NCBI GenBank assembly: GCA_903813345.2
Contig: CAIIXF020000009.1
Location: 33,144,740-33,208,739, forward strand
Direction of reading: 5' to 3'
DNA from: Owenia fusiformis
Lineage: Eukaryota > Annelida > Polychaeta > Sabellida > Oweniidae
Length of the DNA: 64,000 bases
Below are positions 46,430-57,330 of the stretch, in pieces. The notes under the pieces were generated by a model. It was not told the DNA's origin, did no database searches, and saw only the letters and a list, made by a program, of their open reading frames with translations. How positions within the stretch are numbered: the first letter of the stretch is position 1; each line of letters begins with the position of its first letter. The translations under genes were made by a program, and so were the position numbers.

Positions 46430-47330
46430 ATTTTTATCAATTAGCGATAAATTTGATAATCATCATTTATCGATAATTTTTTTCAGTTAGCGATAAATTT
46501 GATATATCAATCTTAGCCGATATTATCAGCTAATGCTAATTTCATATGTGCCGTTCACTTTTATCAATTAGCGAAACATTTGATAATTATCAATTATCGA
46601 TAAATTTTATCAATTAGCGATACATTTGATAGATATCAATAATCGATAAATTTGATAATTTGAATACATGGCAGACATGAAATTAGCATTAGCTGATAAT
46701 ACAAGTATCAGATGAATTTGATAATTATCAATTTTAGCTGATAATATCAGCTTATGCTAATTTCACTCATGCCCTTTTCTTCGTATTGACTCCAGACCCA
46801 AAAATTTTTTTAGCGATAAAAGCGATAGTTTTGATAATTATCAAATTCAGCTGATATTATCAGCTAATGCTAATTCAACTTGTGGCCTTTTCTTCTTAAC
46901 ATTGACCTCAGACTCAAAAATTTTTAGCGATAACATTGACTCCAGACCCAAAAATTTTTAGCGATAAAAGCGATAGTTTTAATAAATATCAAATTTATCA
47001 ATTTGCTAATTACACTAATGCCCTTTTCTTCTTAACATTGACTTGAGATCCCAATTTTTTTAGCGATAAAAGCGAGTTTTTGAGTTTTGATAATTATTAA
47101 AAAAATTTAGCTGATAATATCAGCTAATTGCTAATTCCACCAGTACCCTTTTCTTTGTAACATTGACTCCAGGCCCACATTTTTTTAGCGATAAAAGCGA
47201 TAGTTTTGATAAATATCAAATTTATCAATTTTAGCTGATAATATCAGCTAATACCCATTTCCCTAGTGCCCTTTTCTTCGTAACATTGACTCCAGACCCC
47301 AAATTTTAAAAGCGATGGTTCTGATAATTA
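46430..47330 (+). repeat. GATA-palindrome tandem repeat in the collectin-like gene's intron
   Basis: The first part (46430-46720) is a simple array of TAGCGATAAATTTGATAA / TTATCAATTATCGATAA palindromes. From ~46720 a ~120-bp unit repeats about five times: CTGATAATATCAGCTAATG, then CCCTTTTCTTC, then CATTGACTCCAGACCC, then TTTTTAGCGATAAAAGCGA. It contains dozens of GATAA/TTATC motifs, many as TGATAATTATCA palindromes. Confidence 0.8.
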
Positions 47331-47664
47331 TAATCACATAGGGTCCATAGAAAACATATTTTCCAGATTTAGACAAAATTATCAGAATTAGCGAAACTTT
47401 TATCAATTTTTGCTTAAAACTCCCATTGAAATAACATGGGAGCTGGAGAAATTAGCAAAACTATTTAATATGTAACATACGTTTTTCATCATGATTAAAA
47501 TGGCTTTAACCATTTTGACTTATACTAGTTATAGACCAACGATAGTACGCGCTAATAATCGAACTTGCATTTCATCGTATGCACCTTAAACAATGTATTG
47601 TAACATTTTAATCATCGTATACATGATTAACTATTGAAATCTTAATGAGTTCAAATAATTCCAG

Positions 47665-50189
47665 ATGCGAAGTAAGCTTCAATCCACGTTATTCCAAGTG
47701 GCGGTCGTGCTACCTCTGCTACATATGAGTCTGGGCTGTGCAAAAAAGGCAAACTACTGTAGTGAGTCTGACATAGAGATCCTAAAATCTGAAATTCTGC
47801 ACCAATGCAATAGTAGTTGTGCAAGCCAAAAGGTAAGATGAACTTAACAAAAGCTTTCAAAAATACCCCACCGATTTGCATTTTATCTTTTGGTTTTTGA
47901 ATAAAAATGATAGCAATTGAATCAACTTGTTACTTAGTACTGTACATATCAAATTTGGCTATACAGGGTGGGCCAATAAAAACTGGAACATTTTTCTATT
48001 TATTCTATTCTCTTTATTTTTGCAGTTCAATCCACAAAAATTCAGATACTGGTAAAATGATTATTTGTGAAAATGTTAAAGATTAAAGTATGTATGTATG
48101 ATTAATTTTGGCTTGTCATGGTCATGAACTGTATACTGCGTGCATCATGAAAAATTTCTAAATTTTCTCTGCTTGAGATATCACTGCTGAAAATACAGTA
48201 TCTTTTATACCATACAATATGTACCCTTCAAATGGTCTTAACACAATCTATCAATTAAAACTATATGTAGTTATCTTTAGGAGAAGCAAGACATGTCTAC
48301 CTTGAATAATATAGCTTAACTGACCTCAACTTTTTTTCAAAACTGGCACAATAAGTGACACTATGTCTCAAAACCTGTCATTTAAGCCATGAATGACTGT
48401 CAAATACACCTAAGACTGATTGTTCAGGTAGGTGACAGACAAGTTCAGGAAACCCTTGTGTTGAGTCAAAAAATTTGAACATTTTTCCATCGATTGTAAC
48501 TTTTTTGTTAGTCTTGTATTATCTTCAAGACTTTAGATAATTGAAAAACAATTCATTGCCATTCTGTAAATATGAATATACAAGCTCAACATTTAATAAC
48601 TGAACACGTCCTCCACCCACCTGAACAATCAGTCTGGGCTGTATTTGACAGTCATGCTTGGCTTTAATGACAGGTTTTGAGACATATTGTGCCAGTTTTG
48701 AAAAAAGCTGAAGTCAGTTAGGTAATATTATCCGAGGGAGACATGTCTAGCTTCTCTTAGAGATAACTACATATGTTTTAATTGATGGAAATTGTGTTGA
48801 GACCATTTGAAGGGCATATATTGTATGGTATGAGATACTGTGGTTTCAGCAATGATGTCTCAAGCAGAGAAAATTTGGAAATTTTTCATGACGCACACAA
48901 TATATAGATCATGACCATGACAAGCAAAAATTAATCATACATACATATTTTTATCTTTAACATTTTCACAAATAATCATTTTACCAGTATCTGAATTTTT
49001 GTGGATTGAACTGCAAAAATAAAGAGAATAGAATTAATAGAAAAATGTTCCAGTTTTTATTGGCCCACCCTGTATGGTCATATCCAATGGAACACACCTT
49101 TAAATATCAGGAGACATTTGTTTTAGAACTTGCATTTAGTTTCGTTATAGATAAGCCAATGATCCAGATACAGTGTGTCCTCATCGAACCTGCCCAGGGT
49201 ATTATGTAAAGGACATTGCAAAAAGGAAAAATTGATTGAAGGTGTAACTGTTGTTGCATTGTTAATATGATGAATTTAGTAATTCGATCATATTTTAGGG
49301 ACCAAGAGGCCCAATGGGATACAGAGGAAGTCCGGGACCAGTGGGGAAAACAGGTCCTGTTGGACCAATAGGACCAACGGGGAGGCCCGGTCCTCCTGGA
49401 CCTCCTGGAAACATAGAAGGGGGGACAGGGCTCATTGGGGCAACAGGACCTTTTGGAGCCACAGGAAGTACAGGGCCAGTTGGACCCACGGGGCGTACAG
49501 GACCCGTTGGACCCACTGGAAGAACAGGACCTATTGGACCTACGGGACCCACTGGACCTGCAGGGCCCGTTGGACAAACAGCGACCTGCACGTCGCAGTG
49601 TCCCAAAGGCTTTGTCCAGAACCAGGACTCCTGCTATTTGTTCCAATATAAACTTGGTGGAGCAGCCAATTGGTTTGAAGCCAGTGCATTTTGTGCCACC
49701 CACAAAGCACATCTTGTTACAATCGAAACAGCTGCTGAACAAACCTACATTGAAGGACAAATTCGTGCTGATGATAAAAGCAGTTTGACATTTTGGACAG
49801 GTAATGCCTCACCTTAGATATTTTGGTAGTTGTTCATCAAAGAGGAAGTTCCCTATCATAGTAGTCCTCTACAGAATACATCTATGTTAATTGTTCAACC
49901 ATATACCACAGTATAGAGAATGTTCCACTTTTTGACAACCGTGTAATTTGCTTTCTGCATCTTTCTTATTGAAGGTGGTAATGATATGACATCGACTGAG
50001 GGATGGCAATGGGCCGGAGGACCATGCTTCGATACAAAACCAATGAATTATTCTCACTGGGAGTCGGGACAACCAGATAATGGCAGAGGCACGGACGATT
50101 GTTTACATTTGGATCCTGAATCTTCTCTTCGATGGAATGCCGACCAGTGTAACAATAAATATCAGCCGATTTGTGAGATAAATCTCTAA
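47665..50189 (+). CDS. collectin-like secreted C-type lectin with collagen domain
   Basis: Exons 47665-47832, 49299-49800 and 49975-50189 join in phase (0, then 1) to 294 residues. Residues 1-~26 form a signal peptide ([10 protein letters not shown] then [15 protein letters not shown]), followed by a Cys-containing N-terminal segment that could link chains. Residues 57-~150 are 31 Gly-X-Y triplets with one interruption (GNIEGGT). A C-type lectin domain follows (~155-294): CPKGFV…SCY, AHLVTIE, FWTGGND, a QPD motif that in the family favours galactose-type ligands, RWNADQC in place of the usual WND, and PICE near the end. Collectins bind surface glycans as trimers in innate defence; that role is inferred. 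WNA instead of WND could weaken Ca2+ coordination. Intron 2 holds a mariner-like foldback. Confidence 0.88.
47964..49072. mobile_element. 1.1 kb mariner-like foldback element (TA duplication)
   Basis: CAGGGTGGGCCAATAAAAAC at the left and its inverted copy at the right extend into arms of about 500 bp each, for example AATTCAGATACTGGTAAAA / TTTTACCAGTATCTGAATT. TA flanks both sides (47962-47963, 49073-49074). The CAGGGTG.GCCA end is typical of mariner-type elements. No transposase frame remains; the centre is only ~100 bp. It lies in intron 2 of the collectin-like gene. Confidence 0.82.
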
Positions 50190-50268
50190 TTTTAAAGTAC
50201 TTCTATAAGATCCAATTCCAAGTGCTTAAAATTACGCATAGTAGCTTACATTTATCGCACACTGAAAC

Positions 50269-50274
50269 AATAAA
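50269..50274 (+). terminator. polyadenylation signal of the collectin-like gene
   Basis: AATAAA 80 bp after the stop codon at 50187-50189, in an AT-rich 3' UTR. Confidence 0.55.
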
Positions 50275-50504
50275 ATGTTATTTTACGGATTGAAAGACTT
50301 TCAATATACATGGACATACAAAACTTATTGCAGAAAGCTATATATATATATATCTAAAACATATAATGACATATTGCTAGTACCGAATGAAAAAATGTAA
50401 AATATGTCCCTCTTACATGGAAGTCAGAGGATTTGAAGATGATTTTATATAAGTTTATTGCACCAATATTAACATACCATCTATATAATCATAATACAAT
50501 TACT

Positions 50505-50923
50505 CAGATGTGAGTAGGTAGTTACCAGTTACGCCACCAGGTGGCTGATTCGGGGGAATTAACATGGCAGTTAAATTTGAATATGCATCAGTTTTAGTGG
50601 TTCACTTTTCATATTACCTTTTTGTATCTGATAGTATACAAATTAAAATATGTCCAGTAAAAGAAAATATTATCTGTCCAACACAAGAAAAGATATTTCA
50701 CTTTTTGTGGTTTTACAACATGGGGTCTATGGGGAATCTCCCCGACCTAGAAGTCATATTTTCAAAGAAAATTAAATTTTCAAAGTTGATAAACCCTTTT
50801 CAAAACCACATTTCTAAATGTTATTTTACATGTAGATTCCAAATATGACATCAGTTTGACTGAATTGTGAATTTTTAATGACGTAAATCAAGATTTTTTC
50901 TACTCGCATCTGGGATATTAGCT
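50505..50923. repeat. possible MITE with CAGATG.GAGTAG ends
   Basis: CAGATGTGAGTAGGTAG at the left and CTACTCGCATCTGGG at the right are inverted, with GTTACCAGTTACG near the left end. Support is limited to ~16 bp of matching ends. The rest of 50275-50965 has no gene; a 50564-50848 open frame lacks any family signature. Confidence 0.3.
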
Positions 50924-50965
50924 AGTTTCAATCTCGTGGTTATCCGAGTCAACATACAAGTTTAA

Positions 50966-52533
50966 AGGTCCCATATACAGTTTATACCTCTTTGACTTTC
51001 GTATTGTCTTGCCTATTGGTATGGAAAACTTTCAGTTTAATTTCAAAAAGTTCTTTTGTTCGAGGAGTAGTGAATTTATTTAAAATGAAACTTTTAAAGT
51101 CAGTTGTCACGTACATAAAACAACATACACCCCAACTCATTTTGTGTAGAAGTAATTCAGAAAATGGAAAATTGAAAAATACTTATAAGCGCAGAAACGT
51201 GGTTCAGAGAAGAATTTTAAAATTTTAGTTCTCATGGAATACAATAGTACATACACTCCCCTCCATAAGTTTGGCAACCTTTTTCCCTCATTGAACTACG
51301 TGTTAAATCCTCTTTACCTTTGAATTTTTATTTACTTAAAATGCGATGAAAATACTTATACTATTGATGGAAACGTAATTTGACTTTAATTCCAATACCT
51401 CCAAATTTTCTCAATTTTTTCCTCAGTTACAATAGGTCGAAAATTGATGATAAATTTGATGAATTTTTGAAAATCGACATTCCCATGTTAACCAATGGGA
51501 AATGGTAGGTTTGCCGCAAGTCATATGACTGAATATCCATCCATCCGAGTCCTTGCAAAAAATACGAGTTAGGCAGGCAATTGAATTTGCTAACTTTATT
51601 TAACAAAAAATTGATGTTTCTTCAGGTTCAACAAAGTTATAGGGCTTTAAAGTCAAAATTGTTTTTCAAAAAACCTCTCCCATTGAAATAACACAGGAGG
51701 CGAAAAATTATTTTCAAAAATGACTTTGAAGCGCTGTAACTTTAATATGCATCAAATAAACTAAACACTTAGTGTTCAAAAAAGTTAGACAATTCAATTT
51801 TCTATATAAAAATATTTTTTGCTGAATCTTTTACTGAAAAGATATCCTGATTTCTGATTTGCCCCGAACCCTCAATTTCCCATTGGATTACATGGGAATG
51901 ACGATTTTCAAAAATTCATCAAATTTATCATCAATTTTCGACCTATTGTAATTGAGAAAAAAAATGAGAAAATTTTGAGGTATTGGAAATAAAGTCAATA
52001 TTATAAGTTATTTCATCGTCGGTTAAGTAAATAAAAATTCAAACGTAAAGAGGCTTTAACACGTAGTTCAATGGGGAAAAAAAGGTTGCCAAACTTATGG
52101 AGGGGAGTGTAAATAATTGAAACATGACAAAAACTTATTTTCAACATAAGCTTAGCATTTAGAAAATATTTCTGAAAGAAAAATCGACAAAATATTTTGC
52201 CACCTGAGTGACATCACAGCGTATCGTAGTGACATCACCGATATTAAAAATGCTTTAAGTATGTTTAACTATGCTTACAAATATAATAGATTGTTTGGTT
52301 GAAATAATGTAACTTTTACCTTATGTGTAGAGAAAAAATATTGTGCTTTTCAAAGTTAAGTGTTGTATCTACATTCCACAAATCCAAACTATTGTTTCTA
52401 AAATGGCGCAAAATTCAAATGTTCAAAAACTAAGCTGAATAACTTTTTTCAAAATATGTCTTAAATAGTTTTCAAGTCATGAAAATTAATATTTGAATGA
52501 TTAGACTATATTTTCAAACTTTGCATGGGGCCT
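50966..52533. mobile_element. TTAA-flanked element with AGG ends, split by a nested foldback
   Basis: TTAA at 50962-50965 and 52534-52537 flank ends AGGTCCCATATACAG and (inverted) AGGCCCCATGCAAAG. Removing the nested 856-bp TA element leaves ~710 bp. The interior is AT-rich and noncoding. The ends share the AGG start with the TTAA elements at 24064, 43086 and 62484. Confidence 0.55.
51254..52109. mobile_element. 856-bp Tc1/mariner-like foldback (TA duplication)
   Basis: CACTCCCCTCCATAAGTTTG at the left faces CAAACTTATGGAGGGGAGTG at the right. Arms of about 290 bp pair through AACTACGTGTTAA and the AAAATTGATGATAAATTTG segments. TA flanks both sides (51252-51253, 52110-52111). The CCATAAGT motif after the terminal bases is reminiscent of Tc1-type ends. 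Confidence 0.78.
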
Positions 52534-52625
52534 TTAAATTGTTTTTATATTATATAGAAGCTTGACAAATTGCTTACATTCATTCTAGAATATATTCATC
52601 GAAGTTCTTATTCAAAGGAGCACGT

Positions 52626-55178
52626 TAACTATGCAGGTGTACCTCAAGGATCAGTCCTCGGGCCCCTCCTATTTCTTATTTACATTAATGACTTACCAGA
52701 TGATCTCCTATCCAAAACATTTATTTTTGCTGATGATACATCTATTTATAGTGCACATGACAGTTTTGATAAGATTTTAAACATTCACCAACCACTTCAA
52801 AGAGATCTTGACATTTTGGCAAATTGGGCCATGACTTCAATCATTTTTTCAAGACCCCCAGCGAACTTCCGCCCAGAGTGCAATTTTACACTAAACGAAT
52901 GTTGATCCCCGGGGATATTTCATACATCTCTTACATTAAAATTAATTTATAATATAAATATACATTAATGTGTAATATTCTGAAATATAATACAAAACAT
53001 GGATGTTGGGCTTAAAATGAGCGGATTTATTTTTAATTAATAAATCTTATTACAAAACACATCTTACAAAACATATCATATTGATTCATATTGCCAATGC
53101 AAGTTGTTTACAATGCAAGGCAATATATAAAAACCGCCCAAACACCGCCCAACATCCGATAATCTATCTTGCTTCTATAAATTGTCAAGGAGACGATTTG
53201 ATAAATTACATAGTACCTTTTTGGGTGTACGTATATATTCTTGATAACAGTTGCTGGCCCAACGGCCCATGATTTTTACTTCCCAGTCTTTTAAACCTGC
53301 AATACCAGCCTGTGTGGCTCCTCCTATTCGAAATGAATGACCACTGAATTTATTGGGATCATAACTCAAAATTGACATGTACAACTTTAGATGAGATATG
53401 AATGTACCTCTATTCAATTGCAGACCATTGCTATGCAAAAATAAACATTGACTGGATTGTGAACCTCTATTTTCGAGATAAAATTCTGTAAGACAAACTG
53501 CACACAGAGGCTTATTAGTGCAACCAATGGTGACATCAGAGCCTTTACCAATAGGATCTGTTTTTGATATGTTCAATCTGAGAACCATGTGTTTTAAATG
53601 TTCACCATCAGGTTGCTCTATGTGGACATCTGTGATATTCAAATTCAGTAACTCTGAACATCTTAAAAGACCAAAAAAGGCCACAGTCATTGCTGTTATA
53701 TACATAAGTTCATTTCTATCATTTACATTATGCATCTCTAATAGTTTATACATAATATCTGCTGTAATTGCAGATTTTTTATTAGTGTTATCTTGTTCCA
53801 TTAATACTGCTCTCAAAGCTCTTTTTATTTTGAAAGAACTTTCGATTGGATCTATGAATCCATGTTCCAAATGAAGTGATCTGAATCTGAGGATGACTTT
53901 TAAGGCACAAAAAAGTGCTGACTTAACCTTTGTATCAGGAAATAGAAGACTATTACAAGAGCCAGTCCCTTTAAAACTAGGAGGAGATGTGATTCCTAGT
54001 TGCACCAAACACAAACACCTGGGCTTAGTACTTGATCAAAATCTAAACTTTAATTCACATGTTGACCAACTCATAGAGAGAGTAATCTCTCTCATGAGAC
54101 CATTGAAAAAGTTAACTAAAATGCTAAACAGTAAATACCTAGAGAATATATATAATTCATTTATACTACCACATTTCGACTACTGTGATACAATATATGA
54201 TAAGGCATCAACTTCAAAACTATTAACATTGGATAGACTTCATTATCAAGCAGCCTGCCATGTGTCAGGAGCAATACACGGTTCAAACACATCGAAGGTT
54301 TTATCATTACTCAACCGGAAAACGTTAGCTTCCAGGAGAGAAGAACATCTTAAAATTTTTGCTTTCAAGGCTAGATACCATTGTTTCCCTCCTTTCATTT
54401 GTGATTTAGTTAGTTCATACGAGAATATTCCAAATCGGCCCCTAAGACAACCAAGGCATTATAGAATACCCTTTCCAATCAGTAATTCGTTCAAAAAGTC
54501 AACCATTATCAGGGCTATGACCCTGTGGGATGACATACCATATGAGGACAGGAAAGGCCAACCAATATCTAGATTTAAAAGGTTAGTAAGAGGAAATATG
54601 AGCCCTGACTCCAGAGTATCCACTACCAAAATGAATATGACAATGCCAAGGAAATATGAAATTCTGTTCAATAGATTTAGAGCTGGACTGATTCTAAAAG
54701 CACATTTATATTCCCATAACTTTGTGACAGTAAATGACCCTTTCTGCGTATGTGGTGACATACAACAAACAACGCATCACTTTTTATTAAACTGCCCTCT
54801 GCTGCAACAAGAAAGATGCACTCTCCTAGCAGGACTAAAAACCTTAGGATTTTTCAATCGTTTCCAAAATTTAAACTCTCATGAAAAAATTCAATTTTTA
54901 TTATTTGGAGACAGAAATCTCACTGTAACTGATAATGAACAAATTATTCATATAGTTAGCCATTACATCTGCCAGGCTCTTGATATTTTAGATTAACCCC
55001 CCCCCTGAAAGCCTCTAACATTCCCTGCCATTAATATTATGTACCTTATCTATTGTATTTTCATTGTTTCCATTTTTATATGTTTTGTATATTGCCGACA
55101 ATGTTGAAAAACGTAGGCAATAATATTGTAATGTATTTTATGTTATATTTGGAATAAATGAGAAATGAAAAAAAAAAA
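52626..55178 (+). pseudogene. 5'-truncated non-LTR retrotransposon, interrupted
   Basis: RT motifs read YAGVPQGSVLGPLLFLIYI, NDLPDD and FADDTSIY before the interruption at 52838-53892. After it the frame continues: MTFKAQKSADLTFV, HLGLVLDQNLNFNSHV, LPHFDYCD, and a C-terminal zinc block CVCGDIQQTTHHFLLNCP, to the stop at 54994-54996. A ~175-bp 3' UTR ends in AATAAATG…(A)11. The 9-bp sequence GGAGCACGT flanks both ends (52617-52625, 55179-55187), a clean target duplication, so the element starts mid-RT at ~52626. The catalytic FADD is intact and the 3' frame has no other stop, so the insertion looks rather young. Jockey/CR1-type by eye; the clade is not certain. Confidence 0.85.
52838..53892 (-). 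mobile_element. nested tyrosine-recombinase element fragment
   Basis: The minus-strand frame from 53886 to the stop at 53175 encodes a phage-integrase-type domain: GLLRCSELLNL (first catalytic Arg), ISKTDPIGKGSDV (Lys hairpin), HSFRIGGATQAG (His-x-x-Arg), GRWASNCYQEYIR (Trp position and nucleophilic Tyr). Such recombinases occur in DIRS/Ngaro retroelements and Crypton transposons. The N-terminal core-binding part is partial, so this is a fragment or a short derivative. ATGACTT flanks it (52831-52837, 53893-53899). Removing it and one flank rejoins the host RT frame (…NWAMTFKAQ…). The portion of the open frame above 53892 is antisense to the RT and not part of this protein. About 330 bp of noncoding DNA follows its stop. 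Confidence 0.78.
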
Positions 55179-55187
55179 GGAGCACGT

Positions 55188-56394
55188 ACTGTAGATATAA
55201 TTATTTTATATTCTCACTTTTTAACATGCTAATTTGAGGAGTCTTAAAACATGCATTCTGATCATCATAGCATCTTTCTGTTTCACCTGAAACATCTCAG
55301 GACTGAGAGGAAATGAGATACCATTGTTTATCATGATGTAAAACACGAGTTGTAATAAATTTAAATGTGTTTCTCAATGAATTTCCAAAAAGTGAAGTTG
55401 ATACATAAAACAACAAATACCAATATTGTAGATAATAGTACCTCTTTAAAACATACAGTTAGAGTACTAGTTCATATACAACATATCAATGAGAATGCAT
55501 GTATATTTATACTTTCTATTTCATTATATTGGTGTATATTGCTTACTATACATACTACTAGTATTAGAAAAGTCCTCCAGTCCTCAAGGCAGGTCTGGTT
55601 AAAAAAGATTTTATGATAAAATTTTACTACATAGGATGGTGCAGAGATAAACCTCCAATTGGATTATTAATGTCCCTCAATTATTCACATTTTGGTGCGA
55701 AATTTTTTACTTTGCTTTGATAGATTCCTTGAATAGGCTTAAGAAAGTGGTCAGAAGGGCGAGGGGAAGGTCCGCATATCCAAACTTCCGGAGGAGACTG
55801 TATCTCGTTACTCCTATTTGAAATTGGTTTTCTAGAAAGCCGATGTATTTATTCAAGAGAAAAACTTTGAAACATCCTTCTTCAAAGGACTTCATTTATG
55901 CTTAAATTAAATGGAAAGAAGTGAAATACCCTTGGGCCAAGGATGCTTTGGAATTCCGAAACTTCCTTTAACTCATCTTTACCGAGCAATATAAAGTAAA
56001 ATACATTGGGCGAAATTATCAAAAAAGATGACAGTGCAGTCAGACTTTTCTCTTCGTCTTCTCCTTTATATACGAGTTATTATACCAGGCCCGTAAGACA
56101 CTTTTCTCCGAGGGGGTGCGGTTTTTAATGAAAATAAAATAAAATTGTCATTTTTTTCGCATAAATCAAATCGCGTAAGTCAGAGGGGGGTCAGTTATTC
56201 TCTATATATAGGCCACTCAGCCTATTTTGTAGTATTTTATTGTTTTAGACTAAATATTGTATGAGCAATTTGGAGAAACATTGGAATAGGGGGATGGTGT
56301 GCTAGAAGGCAATAGAATGAATTTAAATAAATTCTGTTTTTTTAATCATTTTCTTCTTAGAGGAGCGAGTGGGCAGCACGGGAAAATTTTACTA
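55188..56394. other. noncoding stretch, nothing recognised
   Basis: AT-rich with short open frames lacking family features on both strands. No terminal repeats or RNA genes were spotted. Confidence 0.4.
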
Positions 56395-57330
56395 ATTCAA
56401 GATGATGTCTGGTTAAGTCTGAGCACTTTTGATGTGTTTGAGTAAATGAATGCTTTAGTTTTTGGGATGCGGTGTCAGAATTATTTAGGATTTCATTATG
56501 TCACTTGGTGATTTCTGGGCACTTTTAAAGTGTTTAAAATTAACAAATGCAACTTCCAAACATTCCCAATTGCTTTGTAGGGGGGGGGGGGGGGGGGGGG
56601 TGAGGAGTATTTGGTGCTTTCTGGGCACTTTCAAAGTGTATGAGTCAATAAAAAATGTGTTTTTTTAGGGGGGGGGGTAAAAGAGCATAAAAGGGTGAGG
56701 TGGGGTGGGGATGCCAGAGGGGGAGCAAGGGGGTTTCCCTCAGAAACATTGACCATTTCAAGGTGCTATTTGATGATGTCTGGGCACTTTAAAAGTGTCT
56801 GAGATAATACATGAAATTCATATTTTTTCAATTGTTTTGTGGGGAATGTGATGGGTGACCAACTCTCCTTGAAAATTTTACAATTTTAAGATGATATTTG
56901 GGACTTTCTGGGCATTTTTAAAGTGTACGAGTCAGTAAAAAAATGAACAACAATCACAATTTTGGGGGTGCCGAAGGGGGGGGGGTGCCAAAGGGGGAGG
57001 TAGAGTTAGGTGCCAGAAGGGGGAGCAAGTGTTTGTCCCCCATATCTGTCCCCCAGAAACATTGACCATGTAAAGGTGTTATTTGATGAAGTCTGGGCAC
57101 CTAAGATGTGTCTGAGACAATACATGAAATAAATTCAGAATTTTTGTCAATTGTTTTGTGGGGGATGTGAGGGGTGGCGTACTTCCTTAGAAATTTTTTT
57201 AAGATGCTATTTGGTGCTTTCTGGTCACTTTTAAAGTGTATGAGTCAATAAAAAAGATTGAATCATCTTTTTTCTATTTTTTTGGGGGGGGGGGGGGGCT
57301 CAAGGTGAGGTGGGGTGAGGATGCCAGAGG
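56395..57330 (+). repeat. dimeric tandem repeat with G runs (~310-bp period)
   Basis: Two related half-units alternate: one with GTCTGGGCAC…GTGTCTGAGACAATAC (near 56779 and 57091) and one with TTTCTGGGCACTTTTAAAGTG then TATGAGTCAATAAAAA (near 56621, 56900, 57210). Between them lie G runs, including 22 consecutive G at about 56579-56600, and AGGTGAGGTGGGGTGAGG-type segments. Between 57331 and 58810 nothing else is recognised; the 58267-58503 frame has no domain. Confidence 0.7.

Noticed and set aside
49107-49760. 217-codon minus-strand frame over the collagen exon
   Set aside because: Antisense of Gly-X-Y codons gives long spurious frames; the plus-strand exon has correct splice sites and domains.
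53518-53874. 118-codon plus-strand frame
   Set aside because: Antisense of the tyrosine-recombinase domain.
53893-54014. N-terminal extension of the tyrosine-recombinase frame
   Set aside because: This part is antisense to the RT frame beyond the insertion boundary at 53892, so it is open by chance.
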